Positions 52,931 through 61,980 of a stretch of DNA of 64,000 bases are shown here, piece by piece. Each line of letters opens with the position of its first letter. Positions within the stretch are counted from its first letter, which is position 1. Position numbers and translations under genes: made by a program. The notes under the pieces are model-generated. The model was not told where the DNA came from and searched no databases. It was given only the letters and a program-made list of their open reading frames with translations. This stretch comes from a bacterium (GTDB lineage Bacteria > Elusimicrobiota > Elusimicrobia > Elusimicrobiales > UBA9959), in the NCBI GenBank assembly GCA_021811185.1, contig JAJZPL010000001.1:62001-126000 (forward strand), in the 5' to 3' direction.

Positions 52931-52963
52931 AAAAGACCCCGCGGGTTGCCCGCGGGGTCTTTT
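52931..52963. terminator. Terminator between convergent genes
   Basis: A 15-bp perfect stem AAAAGACCCCGCGGG with its complement, a 3-nt loop, A-run and T-run on either side. Confidence 0.92.
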
Positions 52964-52980
52964 GTTCAAGTCGGTTCGCG

Positions 52981-54195
52981 CTAGCGCGCCAGCTTTAACG
53001 CGTCCACGAGCCCCGCGCCCTGGTCGGTCGGCTTCAGGTTGGGGAGCGGGGAGGCGGCCGCTTTGAAAGCCTTGCGGACCTCCGCCGGGGTCTTGGCGCC
53101 GGCGCCTATGGCCAGCGCGGCCAGGCCCGCCACGTGGGGGGAGGCCATGGAGGTGCCGGACATGGTGGTGTAGCCGCCGCCCTTGCGGGTGGAATAAATA
53201 TTCACTCCGGGGGCTATTACGGCGATCTCGGCGCCGCGGGAAGAGAAGGACGCGATCTTGTCCGCGTTATCCGAGGCCGAAACGGCGATGGCCTGCGGGT
53301 ACTTGGCGGGGTAGTTGACCGGGCCGGAGTCGTTGCCGGCCGCGCAGACTACGGCTATGCCGGCCTGTTCGGCCTTTATCATGACCTGTTTGAGGGCTTC
53401 GGTGCCGCTGCCGCCGCCCAGGCTCATGTTGATGACCTGCATGTGGTTGGCTATCGCCCAGTCGATGCCGTCGACGATCCAGGAGTACTGGCCGGAACCG
53501 TTCTTGTCGAGGACCTTAACGGCGTAAAGGCTGGCCTTGGGCGCCACGCCCACCACGCCGCTGCCGTTCCTTACGGCGCCTATGGTGCCGGAAACGTGCG
53601 TGCCGTGCCCCTGGTCGTCCATCGGGGAGGCGGTGGAAACTATAGCGTTATAACCGCCCTTGTAGTTGGCGGCCAGGTCGGGGTGGGTGTAGTCCATGCC
53701 GGTGTCGATGATGGCCACTTTCACGCCCTCGCCGGCGGTGTAGTCCCAGGCCGCGGCGGCGTTAAGGCGTTTTACGCCCCAGGGGATCTCTTTTTCGGCC
53801 GCGGGGTCGGCGGCGGGGCGGATCTCGCCGAATACGGGGGCTTCCCAGCCCTCGCCGGTGCGGATCATGTTAAGAGCGTTTTCCACCGTCGGGAGCGGCG
53901 CGGTATCCATGGAAGCGGGCGCGGCTTCTATCCAGCGGATGTAGCTGTCTTCCGCCACGTTGGTCACGCCCCGGAGGGTGTAGATGCTGGCGTCTTTGGT
54001 GTTGTCGGGGAACTCGGCGGTCAGCGCGTTTATCGTGCGGAATTTCTTGGTTACCTTCCCGCCGATGTCCTCAATGCTTTTTTCGATAGCCCCGCCCTTG
54101 TAGGCGGACTCGAAGACTATTATTTTCTGCGAGGCCTGGGCCCCGGCGGCCGAAGTGATAAGCAGGCCCGCGGCCAGCGTAAGAAACTTATTCAT
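52981..54195 (-). CDS. Subtilisin-family serine protease (S8) with I9 propeptide
   Basis: 404 aa with signal peptide (residues 1-19, ending AGAQ region) and an I9-type inhibitor propeptide (about 22-90). Catalytic D164 (VAIIDTGMDYTHPDL), H197 (GHGTHVSGTIG), oxyanion N288 (AAGNDSG) and S349 (GTSMASPHVAG) are all present, so it should be active. Secreted to the periplasm or outside. GGAGGG ribosome site. Preceded by a strong promoter (54227-54255). Length is close to typical subtilisin precursors. Confidence 0.95.
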   Translation of the reverse strand: MNKFLTLAAGLLITSAAGAQASQKIIVFESAYKGGAIEKSIEDIGGKVTKKFRTINALTAEFPDNTKDASIYTLRGVTNVAEDSYIRWIEAAPASMDTAPLPTVENALNMIRTGEGWEAPVFGEIRPAADPAAEKEIPWGVKRLNAAAAWDYTAGEGVKVAIIDTGMDYTHPDLAANYKGGYNAIVSTASPMDDQGHGTHVSGTIGAVRNGSGVVGVAPKASLYAVKVLDKNGSGQYSWIVDGIDWAIANHMQVINMSLGGGSGTEALKQVMIKAEQAGIAVVCAAGNDSGPVNYPAKYPQAIAVSASDNADKIASFSSRGAEIAVIAPGVNIYSTRKGGGYTTMSGTSMASPHVAGLAALAIGAGAKTPAEVRKAFKAAASPLPNLKPTDQGAGLVDALKLAR

Positions 54196-54226
54196 GTTCC
54201 CTCCGTGCTATTTTAAGGTAGAGACC

Positions 54227-54255
54227 AATATATGACTTTTATTGACTTGCGTCAA
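54227..54255 (-). promoter_or_regulatory. Sigma-70-type promoter of the subtilase gene with overlapping inverted repeat
   Basis: On the minus strand TTGACG (54255-54250), a 17-nt spacer and TATATT (54232-54227) fit the consensus well. An inverted repeat ATTGAC-TTGC-GTCAAT (54241-54256) covers the -35 box and looks like a repressor or activator operator. Confidence 0.65.
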
Positions 54256-54296
54256 TAGGTAAGCGCGTGTAACGGCGGGCCGCCCGGAGAGGGCGG

Positions 54297-55178
54297 TCAG
54301 TATTTTATTTTGGAGGTGTCGAACTTGCCGACTATGCCGGACACAGCCGGGTTGCCCATCAGTATGGTCATGGTCTGCGGGTTCTGCATGGCCAGCTGCA
54401 CCAGCTGCGGATTATCTTTGACCAGGTTCGCCAGGGCCTCCGGGTCTTTCATCAGCTGCTGCGCCGCGGGAGTGTTCAGCATGGCGCTGACCATGCCGCT
54501 GGACGCCACGGCGCTGACGATGGCCGGGTTGTTCAGAGCCGCTTTTACGACAGGGTTGTTCAGGAAATTAGTCGGCCCGCTGCCTTTGAGATAGTTGGAC
54601 AGGCCCTGCGCGCTGCCCGTGGCGTTCTTGACCGTGCCGCGCGACATGAAGCCGTTGACCACGTAGCTGTTGTTCAGCAGCGCCCCCACGGCTTTGGGGT
54701 TATTCAGAGCTTTTCCCACCGCGTAAGACAGGTAACCTTTCTGCATGCCGAAACCTATCTGTTCCTTGGCGCGGGTCTGGTCGGATTCCAGCGCGGCCTG
54801 GTTGGCGGAAACGTTCCGGCCCTGCCCCTGTTTCTGCTCCGTTCTTGCCGCCCCGGCTCCCTGCCTGGCCGCGGTCCCGGCGCCGCCGGCGGCGCGCGTT
54901 TCGCCCGCGTCCGTGGACGCCAGGGGTTCGTCGCCGTCCTTGCCCGAGCGGTAGCGCACGGTATAGCCCAGGTCGTTAAGGTCCGGGTTGTACCCGACGG
55001 TGCTCTTTCTGATGTCGCCTTCGGCGGAGTTGAAGGCGCCGTATTCCTCTTTGGACATGGCCACGTCGCTGGAATTTATTTTCATGGTCCACTTGACCAG
55101 CGGGATGGCCGCCAGGATGTAGAGCGGCGTAAGGTAGAGCCAGATCTTCCAGGCTGATTTTTTGTTTTCCCCGTCCAT
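54297..55178 (-). CDS. Single-pass membrane protein with tandem N-P helical repeats
   Basis: 293 aa from ATG 55178, chosen over the upstream Met because of the -10 box 6 nt before it. One membrane helix (about 9-28). An Ala/Gly/Gln-rich linker (about 85-120). Residues about 135-290 carry repeated units of 11-15 residues with a central Asn-Pro or Asp-Pro (LNNPKAVGALL, LNNPVVKAAL, LNNPAIVSAV, LNTPAAQQLM, KDPEALANL, DNPQLVQLA, NPQTMTILM, NPAVSGIVG), similar in spirit to STI1/DP-type helical repeats. Family unknown. Confidence 0.55.
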   Translation of the reverse strand: MDGENKKSAWKIWLYLTPLYILAAIPLVKWTMKINSSDVAMSKEEYGAFNSAEGDIRKSTVGYNPDLNDLGYTVRYRSGKDGDEPLASTDAGETRAAGGAGTAARQGAGAARTEQKQGQGRNVSANQAALESDQTRAKEQIGFGMQKGYLSYAVGKALNNPKAVGALLNNSYVVNGFMSRGTVKNATGSAQGLSNYLKGSGPTNFLNNPVVKAALNNPAIVSAVASSGMVSAMLNTPAAQQLMKDPEALANLVKDNPQLVQLAMQNPQTMTILMGNPAVSGIVGKFDTSKIKY

Positions 55179-55184
55179 GCTAAT

Positions 55185-55193
55185 AATATAACA
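55185..55193 (-). promoter_or_regulatory. Extended -10 TGTTATATT, 6 nt before the 55178 start
   Basis: On the minus strand TGT-TATATT is followed by 6 nt and ATG, as at glnS; no ribosome site between. Confidence 0.5.
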
Positions 55194-55254
55194 CCGAAAA
55201 GAGGCCAAGTCAACAGTTAAAGCGTGCTAGGGCTCCGCCGGCTTTGTTTTGTGT

Positions 55255-55260
55255 TATAAT
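55255..55260 (+). promoter_or_regulatory. -10 box TATAAT for the GT2 gene
   Basis: Perfect TATAAT 43 nt before ATG 55304 in the divergent gap. No good ribosome site is seen in the leader. Confidence 0.5.
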
Positions 55261-55303
55261 TAACGATATCCATGCGCGGACCAGGGGCCGCGGCGGATAG
55301 TCT

Positions 55304-56539
55304 ATGGGGAAAATAATAGCCGTAACGGCCGCTAACCTGGCGCAGGTCTTTCTTTTTCTGACCGGCATGTTCTACCTTTTGCTCAGTTTCCGCGGCTTCT
55401 GGCGGCTGAAGAAACTCCCGCGCCCCGCCGGGCGCAGCCGCTTCGCGCTGCTGGTTGCGGCGTATAACGAGGAAGGCGTGATAGGCCTGGCGGTGGAAAG
55501 CCTTGCCCGCCTGGATTATCCGCGTGAACTCTTTGAAATTTTCGTGGTGGCCGACCACTGCACCGACGCCACGGCCGCGCGCGCCAGTGCCGCCGGCGCC
55601 AGGGTGCTGGACCATTCCGGCCCCGGTATAAAGGCGGGCAAGGGGCGGGCGCTCAAGTGGGCCACCTCCAGGATACTCGCCGAAGGCCGCTACGACGCTT
55701 TCTGCTATTTCGACGCCGATTCGCTGGCCCACCCGGGGTTCCTGCAGGCCATGAACGCGCACCTGGCGGCGGGTGAGCAGGCCATCCAGGGCCGCCAGCT
55801 GGCCAAGAACACCGGCAACCTGCTGGCCAGGATCCTGGCCGCCGGGCACCTGGTCTCCAACCGCTTCTTCCAGCTGCCCAAGCAGGCGCTGGGCCTTTCC
55901 GCCACGCTGCACGGCAAGGGAATGTGCTTCACCACGGCGGTAGCGGAAAAATTCCACTGGGACGAGACCTGCCTCACCGAGGACCTGGAGATGCAGATGC
56001 GCCTGATAAGGCACGGCGTGCGCATCACCTGGGCGCAGGACGCGGTGGTTTACGACGAGGAACCTGAGACGCTGCGCCAGTACCTCTGCCGCACCATCCG
56101 CTGGACCCGCGGCTCGCTGGATACCGCCAGGCGGCACCTGCCAGGGCTGTGCGCCCGCGCGCTCGGGCGCGGCGACGCCAGGGCCTTCGAGGGCGCGCTC
56201 TACAGCGCGCAGACCTACCGCTTCGCGATCGTCGCCGCCGGAGCGGCCCTGGTCTGGCTCAACCACGATTCTTTCAACCTGGTGGTCTGGTTTTATCACC
56301 GGCTGCCCGGGGCCGAACTCACGGTCAAGGTGCTTTCGCTGGTCCCGCTGCTGCTTTACCCCGCCGCGGCGCTGCTGCTGGAGCGGGCCCGCCCGGACCT
56401 GCTGCTGGCGTATTTCCTGCAGCCGGCGCTGGGTCTGCTGCGCCTGCCGGTGTTCGTGGCGGGCGTGCTGCGCGGCACGGATTTCTGGGGCCGGACCGAA
56501 CATACCAGCCGGGTGGGCATAGCCGATTTGGTGGAGTGA
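55304..56539 (+). CDS. Membrane glycosyltransferase family 2 (processive type)
   Basis: 411 aa. A helix at the N-terminus (about 5-28), then the GT-A domain with FALLVAAYNEEGV (UDP-sugar binding), YFDADS (metal D-x-D), LTEDLEMQMRL (base) and RTIRWTRGS (QxxRW-like), and three to four C-terminal helices. These match cellulose/hyaluronan/poly-GlcNAc synthase-like enzymes, which extrude a polysaccharide or make a glycolipid. Product unknown; no partner genes adjacent. Confidence 0.85.
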   Translation: MGKIIAVTAANLAQVFLFLTGMFYLLLSFRGFWRLKKLPRPAGRSRFALLVAAYNEEGVIGLAVESLARLDYPRELFEIFVVADHCTDATAARASAAGARVLDHSGPGIKAGKGRALKWATSRILAEGRYDAFCYFDADSLAHPGFLQAMNAHLAAGEQAIQGRQLAKNTGNLLARILAAGHLVSNRFFQLPKQALGLSATLHGKGMCFTTAVAEKFHWDETCLTEDLEMQMRLIRHGVRITWAQDAVVYDEEPETLRQYLCRTIRWTRGSLDTARRHLPGLCARALGRGDARAFEGALYSAQTYRFAIVAAGAALVWLNHDSFNLVVWFYHRLPGAELTVKVLSLVPLLLYPAAALLLERARPDLLLAYFLQPALGLLRLPVFVAGVLRGTDFWGRTEHTSRVGIADLVE

Positions 56540-56583
56540 CGCGGAACGCGGACTGATTCGAGAGCGATGATCGGAGGAAAACA

Positions 56584-57345
56584 ATGAAAACACTGCTTGT
56601 TTCTTTTCTTTTGGCCCTGCCGGCGGCGGTTTCGGCGCAGGACCTGAATAACGCGGACCTGGACAGCCTGCCCGGGAGCGCCGCCATGAAAGCGGCCGCG
56701 GCCGAGGACGCCGCCGCGCCCGTGCAGCGTCCCGACGCGGACAAGATCATGGCCGAACTGTCCTCTTCGCTGCGGCTCAGCTCCAAGCAGGAGGAGAGGA
56801 TCTCCGCCGCCGTCAATAAAAAATCCGCGGAGTTCGACAAACTAATGAAGGAGTTCGAGAAGAACTCGGTGGAAGAGAAGAAATGGCGCTACAAGATGAA
56901 CGAGACGCGCCACCGCATGCAGACCATCACCCGCGACCTGCCCGATACGGTGCGCGACTTCCTGGACGACGAGCAGCGCCAGACCTACGACGGCATGCTG
57001 GAGGCCGGGAACAAGCCGGCCCCCGCCGAAGCGCCCGCCCTGGGGCAGGGCAGGCCCGCCCCGGAAGCCGGCGCGGTAAAAGTCCTTAAGAAACGGCGCG
57101 TGCTCAGGCGCCGCAAGCCCGCGGCCGCCGCCCCGGCCGAAGAAGAAGCCGGCCAGGTAATGGTGGATAAAGAGCCCGCCGGCGCCAAGCCCCCGGTAAA
57201 GAAGAGGCGCGTGCTGCGCCGCAAGGCCGTCCCGGCCCCCGCCGCCGCCCCGGCTGAAGATATCCCGGCCGGAGAGCCCGCCGGTGCCCAGCCCACCGGC
57301 AAAGAAGCACCCCCCGCGGAGGAGGACGCCGGTTCTTACCCCTGA
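56584..57345 (+). CDS. Secreted protein with tandem basic (KKRRVLRRK) repeats
   Basis: 253 aa with a signal peptide (residues 1-19, ending VSAQ). Residues 45-140 are charged helices resembling a Spy/LTxxQ-like segment (LRLSSKQEERISAAVNKKSA, RMQTITRDLPDTVRDFLDDE). The last 100 residues alternate Pro/Ala/Glu-rich linkers with two copies of a very basic motif (KKRRVLRRRK and KKRRVLRRK). Such a tail could bind DNA, peptidoglycan or acidic polysaccharide. GGAGGAAAA ribosome site; 44 nt after the GT2 gene. Confidence 0.5.
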   Translation: MKTLLVSFLLALPAAVSAQDLNNADLDSLPGSAAMKAAAAEDAAAPVQRPDADKIMAELSSSLRLSSKQEERISAAVNKKSAEFDKLMKEFEKNSVEEKKWRYKMNETRHRMQTITRDLPDTVRDFLDDEQRQTYDGMLEAGNKPAPAEAPALGQGRPAPEAGAVKVLKKRRVLRRRKPAAAAPAEEEAGQVMVDKEPAGAKPPVKKRRVLRRKAVPAPAAAPAEDIPAGEPAGAQPTGKEAPPAEEDAGSYP

Positions 57346-57352
57346 CAGGCCC

Positions 57353-57380
57353 GCGGGGCGGGCGGTAAAGTCCGCCCCGC
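57353..57380 (+). terminator. GC-rich hairpin after the 56584 gene, possible terminator
   Basis: GCGGGGCGG pairs with CCGCCCCGC with a 10-nt loop, 7 nt after the stop; no T-run follows. Confidence 0.4.
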
Positions 57381-57418
57381 AGGTTAACCCGGATACTTGA
57401 CCGTAATTTGATTGGTTT

Positions 57419-57450
57419 TTGACATTTCCTTAACAATTTTCTGTTAGAAT
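57419..57450 (+). promoter_or_regulatory. Candidate promoter of the minor pilin operon
   Basis: TTGACA (57419-57424) and TAGAAT (57445-57450) are separated by 20 nt, longer than ideal. The -10 box is 42 nt before the ATG. Confidence 0.4.
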
Positions 57451-57492
57451 ATTCGCGAAGTCCCGCCGCCGCGGTGTCCCCGGTACATTTAC

Positions 57493-60027
57493 ATGCTGAA
57501 AAAGAAAGGCGTTACCCTGATAGAACTGATGATAGCCCTGGCGCTTGTGACCATCGGCATCATCGGCATGGTCAACTCTTTCGGCTTCATCCAGAAGGGC
57601 ATCCAGGCCTCCAAGAACAAGACCCTCGCCTCCAACCTGGCGCAGGAGAAGATGCAGATCATCAAGCAGAAGGTGTATTACCAGGTGCTCGTGACCTCCG
57701 ATCCCGCGCACAACACCACGGATTTCGCCCCCGAATCCATAGATTACGATACCGGCTATTTTCCGCCCGAGAATATCACGGAGGCCGGCGTTACCTACGC
57801 CCGCTATACGCTGGTGCAGCCGGCGCGGGAAAATTCCGGGGTGATGGAAGTCCTCTCTCCTTCCACGCCCGATACCGGGTTGAGGCTGATCACCATCACG
57901 GTGGTCTGGTCCCAGGGCGGGGTTAAGCGCAAATTGGCCCTGCGCAGCCTGATGGCCAACCCGGACACGGTCATGGCAAATGCCGTTTTTACCGGCTATG
58001 TCAAGGATTCCGCCTGGCCGAACCTGCCGATAGAGGGGGCCCTCGTGAACGTGGCGGAGAACATGGGCTGGCGCGACACCGCCGACGCCGCCGGCAGGTA
58101 CTATATCAACGCTTCGCCCGGGAACTACTACATGGTGGCCTCCGCGGACGGGTACTACACGCAGATAAAGCTGGTGAGCGTGGCCGCCAACGCCTCCCTT
58201 AGCCAGGATTTCAGCATGGTGCGGATAGCCACGGCTTCCGTGAGCGGCACGGTGTGGCTGCGCGACCACCCGGTGATAAGCCAGGTGGTCGCTTCCACCA
58301 CCATGGTGAACGGCGACAACGTGGAGTACGTGGAATTGTTCAACCCGACCACCTACCCCATAAACGTCGGGGACGCCGGCGGCAGCCAGCTGAAGCTTAA
58401 ATACCTTGGGGAGTTGGGCGCCAGCCAGGACCTGCCTGAGTTCTCGCTGACTTATATTTCAACGTACATCGCCCCGGGAAGATTTTATCTTATCGCCAAC
58501 ACCTCCACGCTCACCGTAGGCGGCTACACCCCGGTAGTGGACGCGGTGTATAAAGTCGCCAATGTGCCGCCCTGCACCGTGGTGGGGACCCTGCTGTCCT
58601 GCATCCACTCCGGCAAAGCGGGGGCGATCATCCTCTCGGATCCCTCCGGCAACGTGCTGGACAAGGTGGGCTGGACGAATACCAGCGAAGGCAGGGCCGC
58701 GCCGGATTACGAGGGCACACCTTACAGCCTGTCCGACGGCCTGGACTCGGCCAGGCAGCTGGTCCGCATGAGCGAGCCGTGTTCGCTGTCCTCCCCTTAC
58801 GGCCGCGGCTACGACTCGGGCAATAACAGCGTGAACTTTTATTATACCCCGATGAGCTACAGCCCGTACTCTTCCGCGAGCGGGGCCAAGACCGTGATGT
58901 CGGGGACTCCGGCTGCCGGGGCCATAATCACCGCTTCCGACGGCGTTTCCACCTCCACCGTGGCCTGGAACGCCCTCGTCAGCGGTTCCTGCCCCGCTTC
59001 TACCTTTACGCTGGTGAACGTGGCCACCGGCACCTGGACCGTTATAATTTCCAGCGGCCAGTACATGCTGCAGAACGATACCGTTACCGTGCTTTCACCG
59101 GGTGACGTCTATAATTTTCCCAGCAGCACCACTTTCCTTACCCAGACAGCGACCATGGGCGTAATAACCGGCAGGGTGCTGAACGCCTTCGGCGCCCCCA
59201 TAACCAGCCCTTCCCCTATAACCCTGAGCGCCGGGGGCGCTGGCAGCCCCACAACGGCTTCCGCCTCGGACGGCAGGTACAGGCTGCTGGTCTCCACGGG
59301 CATGGTGGACGTTATCGCCAATCCCGGCAACGCCAACGCCAGCTATGTCAGCCTTTCTTCGGTGTCCATTCCGGCGCAGGCGGGCGTGGTCTGGTCCGGG
59401 GTGGATTTTATCCTGTACCAGGGCGGGCGCGTGAGCGGCTTCGTCACGCGCGACGGTATTAACGCCCTGCCCGGGATAGCTGTTTCCATCACGGATATCA
59501 ACGGCATTTCGCGCGACCAGCAGGTGTCCGGGACTGACGGGCGCTTTACCAGCATAAGCGTTCCCACCGGCACCTATACCGCGCAGCCCGCCATAGGCTC
59601 GCTCGAACAGTCTATCCCCAGCAGCACTACGGTCTCGCTTACCTCCCCCGGCGCCACCAAATTTTCTTCTACCTTCACCATTACCGGCGCCATGGGGTAT
59701 ATAGCCGGCACCGTGCAGTCCGGAGGGCAGCCGATCAAGACCGGCGTGCTGATCGTGGTCACCACCACCACGCTGCCTGGTACCAGTCCGCCCGTGCCGC
59801 CGGCGCTGAGCGCGGCCACGCTGGCCGGTGTCCCTTATTACGTGGCGTCCAGCATGGAGGACGGCACCTACAATATCGCGGTGCGCCAGGCGACCTCGCC
59901 GAGCTACAACGTTTACGCCTACTACCCGACCCCGTCCGGAACGGGCGTCACCATGGTCTATCAAAAGGTCTCCGGCGTCCAGGTGCTCTCGGGCCAGACC
60001 ACCACGGGGGTGAATTTCTCATGGTAA
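57493..60027 (+). CDS. Very large PilV-like minor pilin with lamin-tail and carboxypeptidase-regulatory-like domains
   Basis: 844 aa. The class III prepilin leader is MLKKKG, cleaved after G6 before VTLIELMIALALV with the conserved Glu at mature position 5. Residues about 160-245 form a carboxypeptidase-regulatory/Cna-B-like domain (AGRYYINASPGNYYMVASAD). Residues about 255-440 resemble a lamin-tail domain (NVEYVELFNPTTYPINVG, GRFYLIANTS, ILSDPSGNVLDKVGW). Several more regulatory-like Ig domains follow to residue 840. Pilins are usually 150-200 aa, so this is probably a tip adhesin of a type IV pilus. Followed by PilW- and PilX-like genes with overlap. Confidence 0.8.
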   Translation: MLKKKGVTLIELMIALALVTIGIIGMVNSFGFIQKGIQASKNKTLASNLAQEKMQIIKQKVYYQVLVTSDPAHNTTDFAPESIDYDTGYFPPENITEAGVTYARYTLVQPARENSGVMEVLSPSTPDTGLRLITITVVWSQGGVKRKLALRSLMANPDTVMANAVFTGYVKDSAWPNLPIEGALVNVAENMGWRDTADAAGRYYINASPGNYYMVASADGYYTQIKLVSVAANASLSQDFSMVRIATASVSGTVWLRDHPVISQVVASTTMVNGDNVEYVELFNPTTYPINVGDAGGSQLKLKYLGELGASQDLPEFSLTYISTYIAPGRFYLIANTSTLTVGGYTPVVDAVYKVANVPPCTVVGTLLSCIHSGKAGAIILSDPSGNVLDKVGWTNTSEGRAAPDYEGTPYSLSDGLDSARQLVRMSEPCSLSSPYGRGYDSGNNSVNFYYTPMSYSPYSSASGAKTVMSGTPAAGAIITASDGVSTSTVAWNALVSGSCPASTFTLVNVATGTWTVIISSGQYMLQNDTVTVLSPGDVYNFPSSTTFLTQTATMGVITGRVLNAFGAPITSPSPITLSAGGAGSPTTASASDGRYRLLVSTGMVDVIANPGNANASYVSLSSVSIPAQAGVVWSGVDFILYQGGRVSGFVTRDGINALPGIAVSITDINGISRDQQVSGTDGRFTSISVPTGTYTAQPAIGSLEQSIPSSTTVSLTSPGATKFSSTFTITGAMGYIAGTVQSGGQPIKTGVLIVVTTTTLPGTSPPVPPALSAATLAGVPYYVASSMEDGTYNIAVRQATSPSYNVYAYYPTPSGTGVTMVYQKVSGVQVLSGQTTTGVNFSW

Positions 60028-60560
60028 CCGCAACCAGGGGTCTTTTTGCCGCCGGTTCCAGACGCCCCGGCGTCACGCTGATGGAGCTGATGATAACCGT
60101 GGCCATCCTCTCTATAGTTTTCTCCATCGCCGCGCCCATCCTCAACCAGGCTAACCGGCAGTTCATCCTGAACAGCACCCGCGTGCAGCTGCAGCAGGAG
60201 GCGCGCGCCGTGATGTACATCATCACCCGCAACCTCCGCCAGGCCCAGGCGGCCACCATCACCATAGACCGGGCCGACGCGACCCAGCCGTTCTATTCGC
60301 GGATCACGTTCACGAAGGAGGCCGCCACCGCCGGGGTCTCCCCCACGCTGGTCTTCCAGCAGGAGGGGGCTACCCTGTACCAGGTGATAGGCGGCGCCAG
60401 GAAGCCGCTTTCGAAGAACCTGAAATACCTGGCTTTCACTTTTCCGCGCTCGGACGATATGGGGATCATTTCGGTTTCGCTCACGCTGGAAAAGAAGATC
60501 TTCGAGGGCCGCACCAAGGCCCTGCACATGGCCTCCGAGAAAGTGCGGATCATGAACTGA
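60021..60560 (+). CDS. PilW-like minor pilin
   Basis: 179 aa, starting 7 nt inside the end of the large pilin gene. The prepilin site is RRPG cut before VTLMELMITVAILSIVFSIA, Glu at mature position 5, but with a long leader of 17 residues. The globular part (about 50-179) is PilW-like (ARAVMYIITRNLRQAQA). Likely part of the tip complex of a type IV pilus or pseudopilus. Confidence 0.85.
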   Translation: MVTATRGLFAAGSRRPGVTLMELMITVAILSIVFSIAAPILNQANRQFILNSTRVQLQQEARAVMYIITRNLRQAQAATITIDRADATQPFYSRITFTKEAATAGVSPTLVFQQEGATLYQVIGGARKPLSKNLKYLAFTFPRSDDMGIISVSLTLEKKIFEGRTKALHMASEKVRIMN

Positions 60561-60567
60561 GGCTTTT

Positions 60568-61980
60568 ATGAAAAACAGAAAAGGTTTCATCCTGCCCGCC
60601 GTCATCCTGGTCTTCGTGCTGCTGATGCTGATCGTGCCGGTGATGGTGAAGTGGGTGCAGAACGACACCAAGCTCTCGGTGAAGGACCAGAAGGCCAGCA
60701 TAGCTTTCAACCTGGCCGAGGCGGCTCTGGACCGGGGGTACTGGAAGGTGAAGAGCTCCACCGCCACCTGCGAGAACTCTATTAACGGCGTGCTCATTCC
60801 CGGCTACCACTTCGACACGGTCTATAACGACGTTTCGGGCGGCAGCTACAGGATAAGCATCTCCAGCGTGGGGACCAGGACCTTGATGATAACAGGCGAA
60901 GGCCGCGACAGTTCCACCAAGGAGGTCCGCGCGGTTTCCGCGGTCTACAAGAACCAGGTCATCTATACCCCGCTGCTCTCCAGCGGCAACCTGGGGTTCA
61001 AGAAAGGCCTGGTGGTGTTCTGGGGCGCCATCATGTCGCAGGGCGACATTACGCTGGACCCGGTGCTGGCGGACCATTATTTCCCCAGGAAATATTCGAA
61101 AGGCGTGGTGATCGGGGCCGGCAGCGACCCGAGGGATACTAACGGGCTCAACCCGCCCAACACCGACGGCGCTGAATGGTGGTCGGATTACGAATACGTG
61201 CCGGAACTCCCTATCCCCAACTTCGAGGTTTTGCGGGCCTCCGCGGCCGCCACCCATACCCTGAACGTTTACGGCTGCGCCAGCGGCTCCAGCTATACGG
61301 ACCCGAATACCGGCAGCACGGTGTCGGGCCACGCCCCCTGGGACGCCCGCAACAAGTGCCTGCCCACCGGCGCGGACCATTCCACCCATTTCGGCAATAC
61401 CTGGAACCATCCCAAATCCGCCAAGAACCAGCCCAATACGGATTATGTGTGGTATTACGACGGCGACCTGCGGATCATAGGCGATTCGACCAACGGCTGC
61501 GGCATCAGGGGGACGCTTATAGTCAGGGGGAACCTTACCATCGATTCCCCGGGCCAGTACAACTATACCGGCCCCGTGCCCGCGGACGCGCGCTTCGAGC
61601 ATGCCCGGATAAACAAGACCAAATACGATACCGCCGCCAGCGGGGAATATCCCGCGGATATCGGGCTGAGCAGCAGTTCCCTCACCTTCCGTTTCGGCAC
61701 CGATTCCTGGAGCGACCCCTGGGGCACCGGTTGGCGGACCACTGTAGGAATGCGGGGGTTCACCTATGTTGGCGGGGATCTCTCGCTGCCGAATACCAAC
61801 AGCTTCATGGATTTTAACGGGGCGGTCTGGGTGGTAGGCGACGTAATATCTTCCGGCGGCAGCGCGAACGCGTATTGCGGTATTTTCTACAACGATAATT
61901 TGCAGCTGCCTACCATGAACGTTATCCTGGTGCGGCAGTCCTGGCAGGAGGTGCCGCCCAGCGCCCAGGCCTGGCCATGA
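60568..61980 (+). CDS. PilX-like minor pilin, long form
   Basis: 470 aa. A short leader MKNRKG precedes a hydrophobic helix FILPAVILVFVLLMLIVPVM; mature position 5 is Ala instead of Glu, as in PilX/GspK-type tip pilins. The FNLAEAALDRGYWKVKSSTA segment is typical of PilX. The rest (about 130-470) is a large beta-rich domain with GALNFTV-like turns (RGTLIVRGNLTID, DFNGAVWVVGDV). Stop codon overlaps the ATG of the next gene by 4 nt (ATGA). Confidence 0.8.
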   Translation: MKNRKGFILPAVILVFVLLMLIVPVMVKWVQNDTKLSVKDQKASIAFNLAEAALDRGYWKVKSSTATCENSINGVLIPGYHFDTVYNDVSGGSYRISISSVGTRTLMITGEGRDSSTKEVRAVSAVYKNQVIYTPLLSSGNLGFKKGLVVFWGAIMSQGDITLDPVLADHYFPRKYSKGVVIGAGSDPRDTNGLNPPNTDGAEWWSDYEYVPELPIPNFEVLRASAAATHTLNVYGCASGSSYTDPNTGSTVSGHAPWDARNKCLPTGADHSTHFGNTWNHPKSAKNQPNTDYVWYYDGDLRIIGDSTNGCGIRGTLIVRGNLTIDSPGQYNYTGPVPADARFEHARINKTKYDTAASGEYPADIGLSSSSLTFRFGTDSWSDPWGTGWRTTVGMRGFTYVGGDLSLPNTNSFMDFNGAVWVVGDVISSGGSANAYCGIFYNDNLQLPTMNVILVRQSWQEVPPSAQAWP

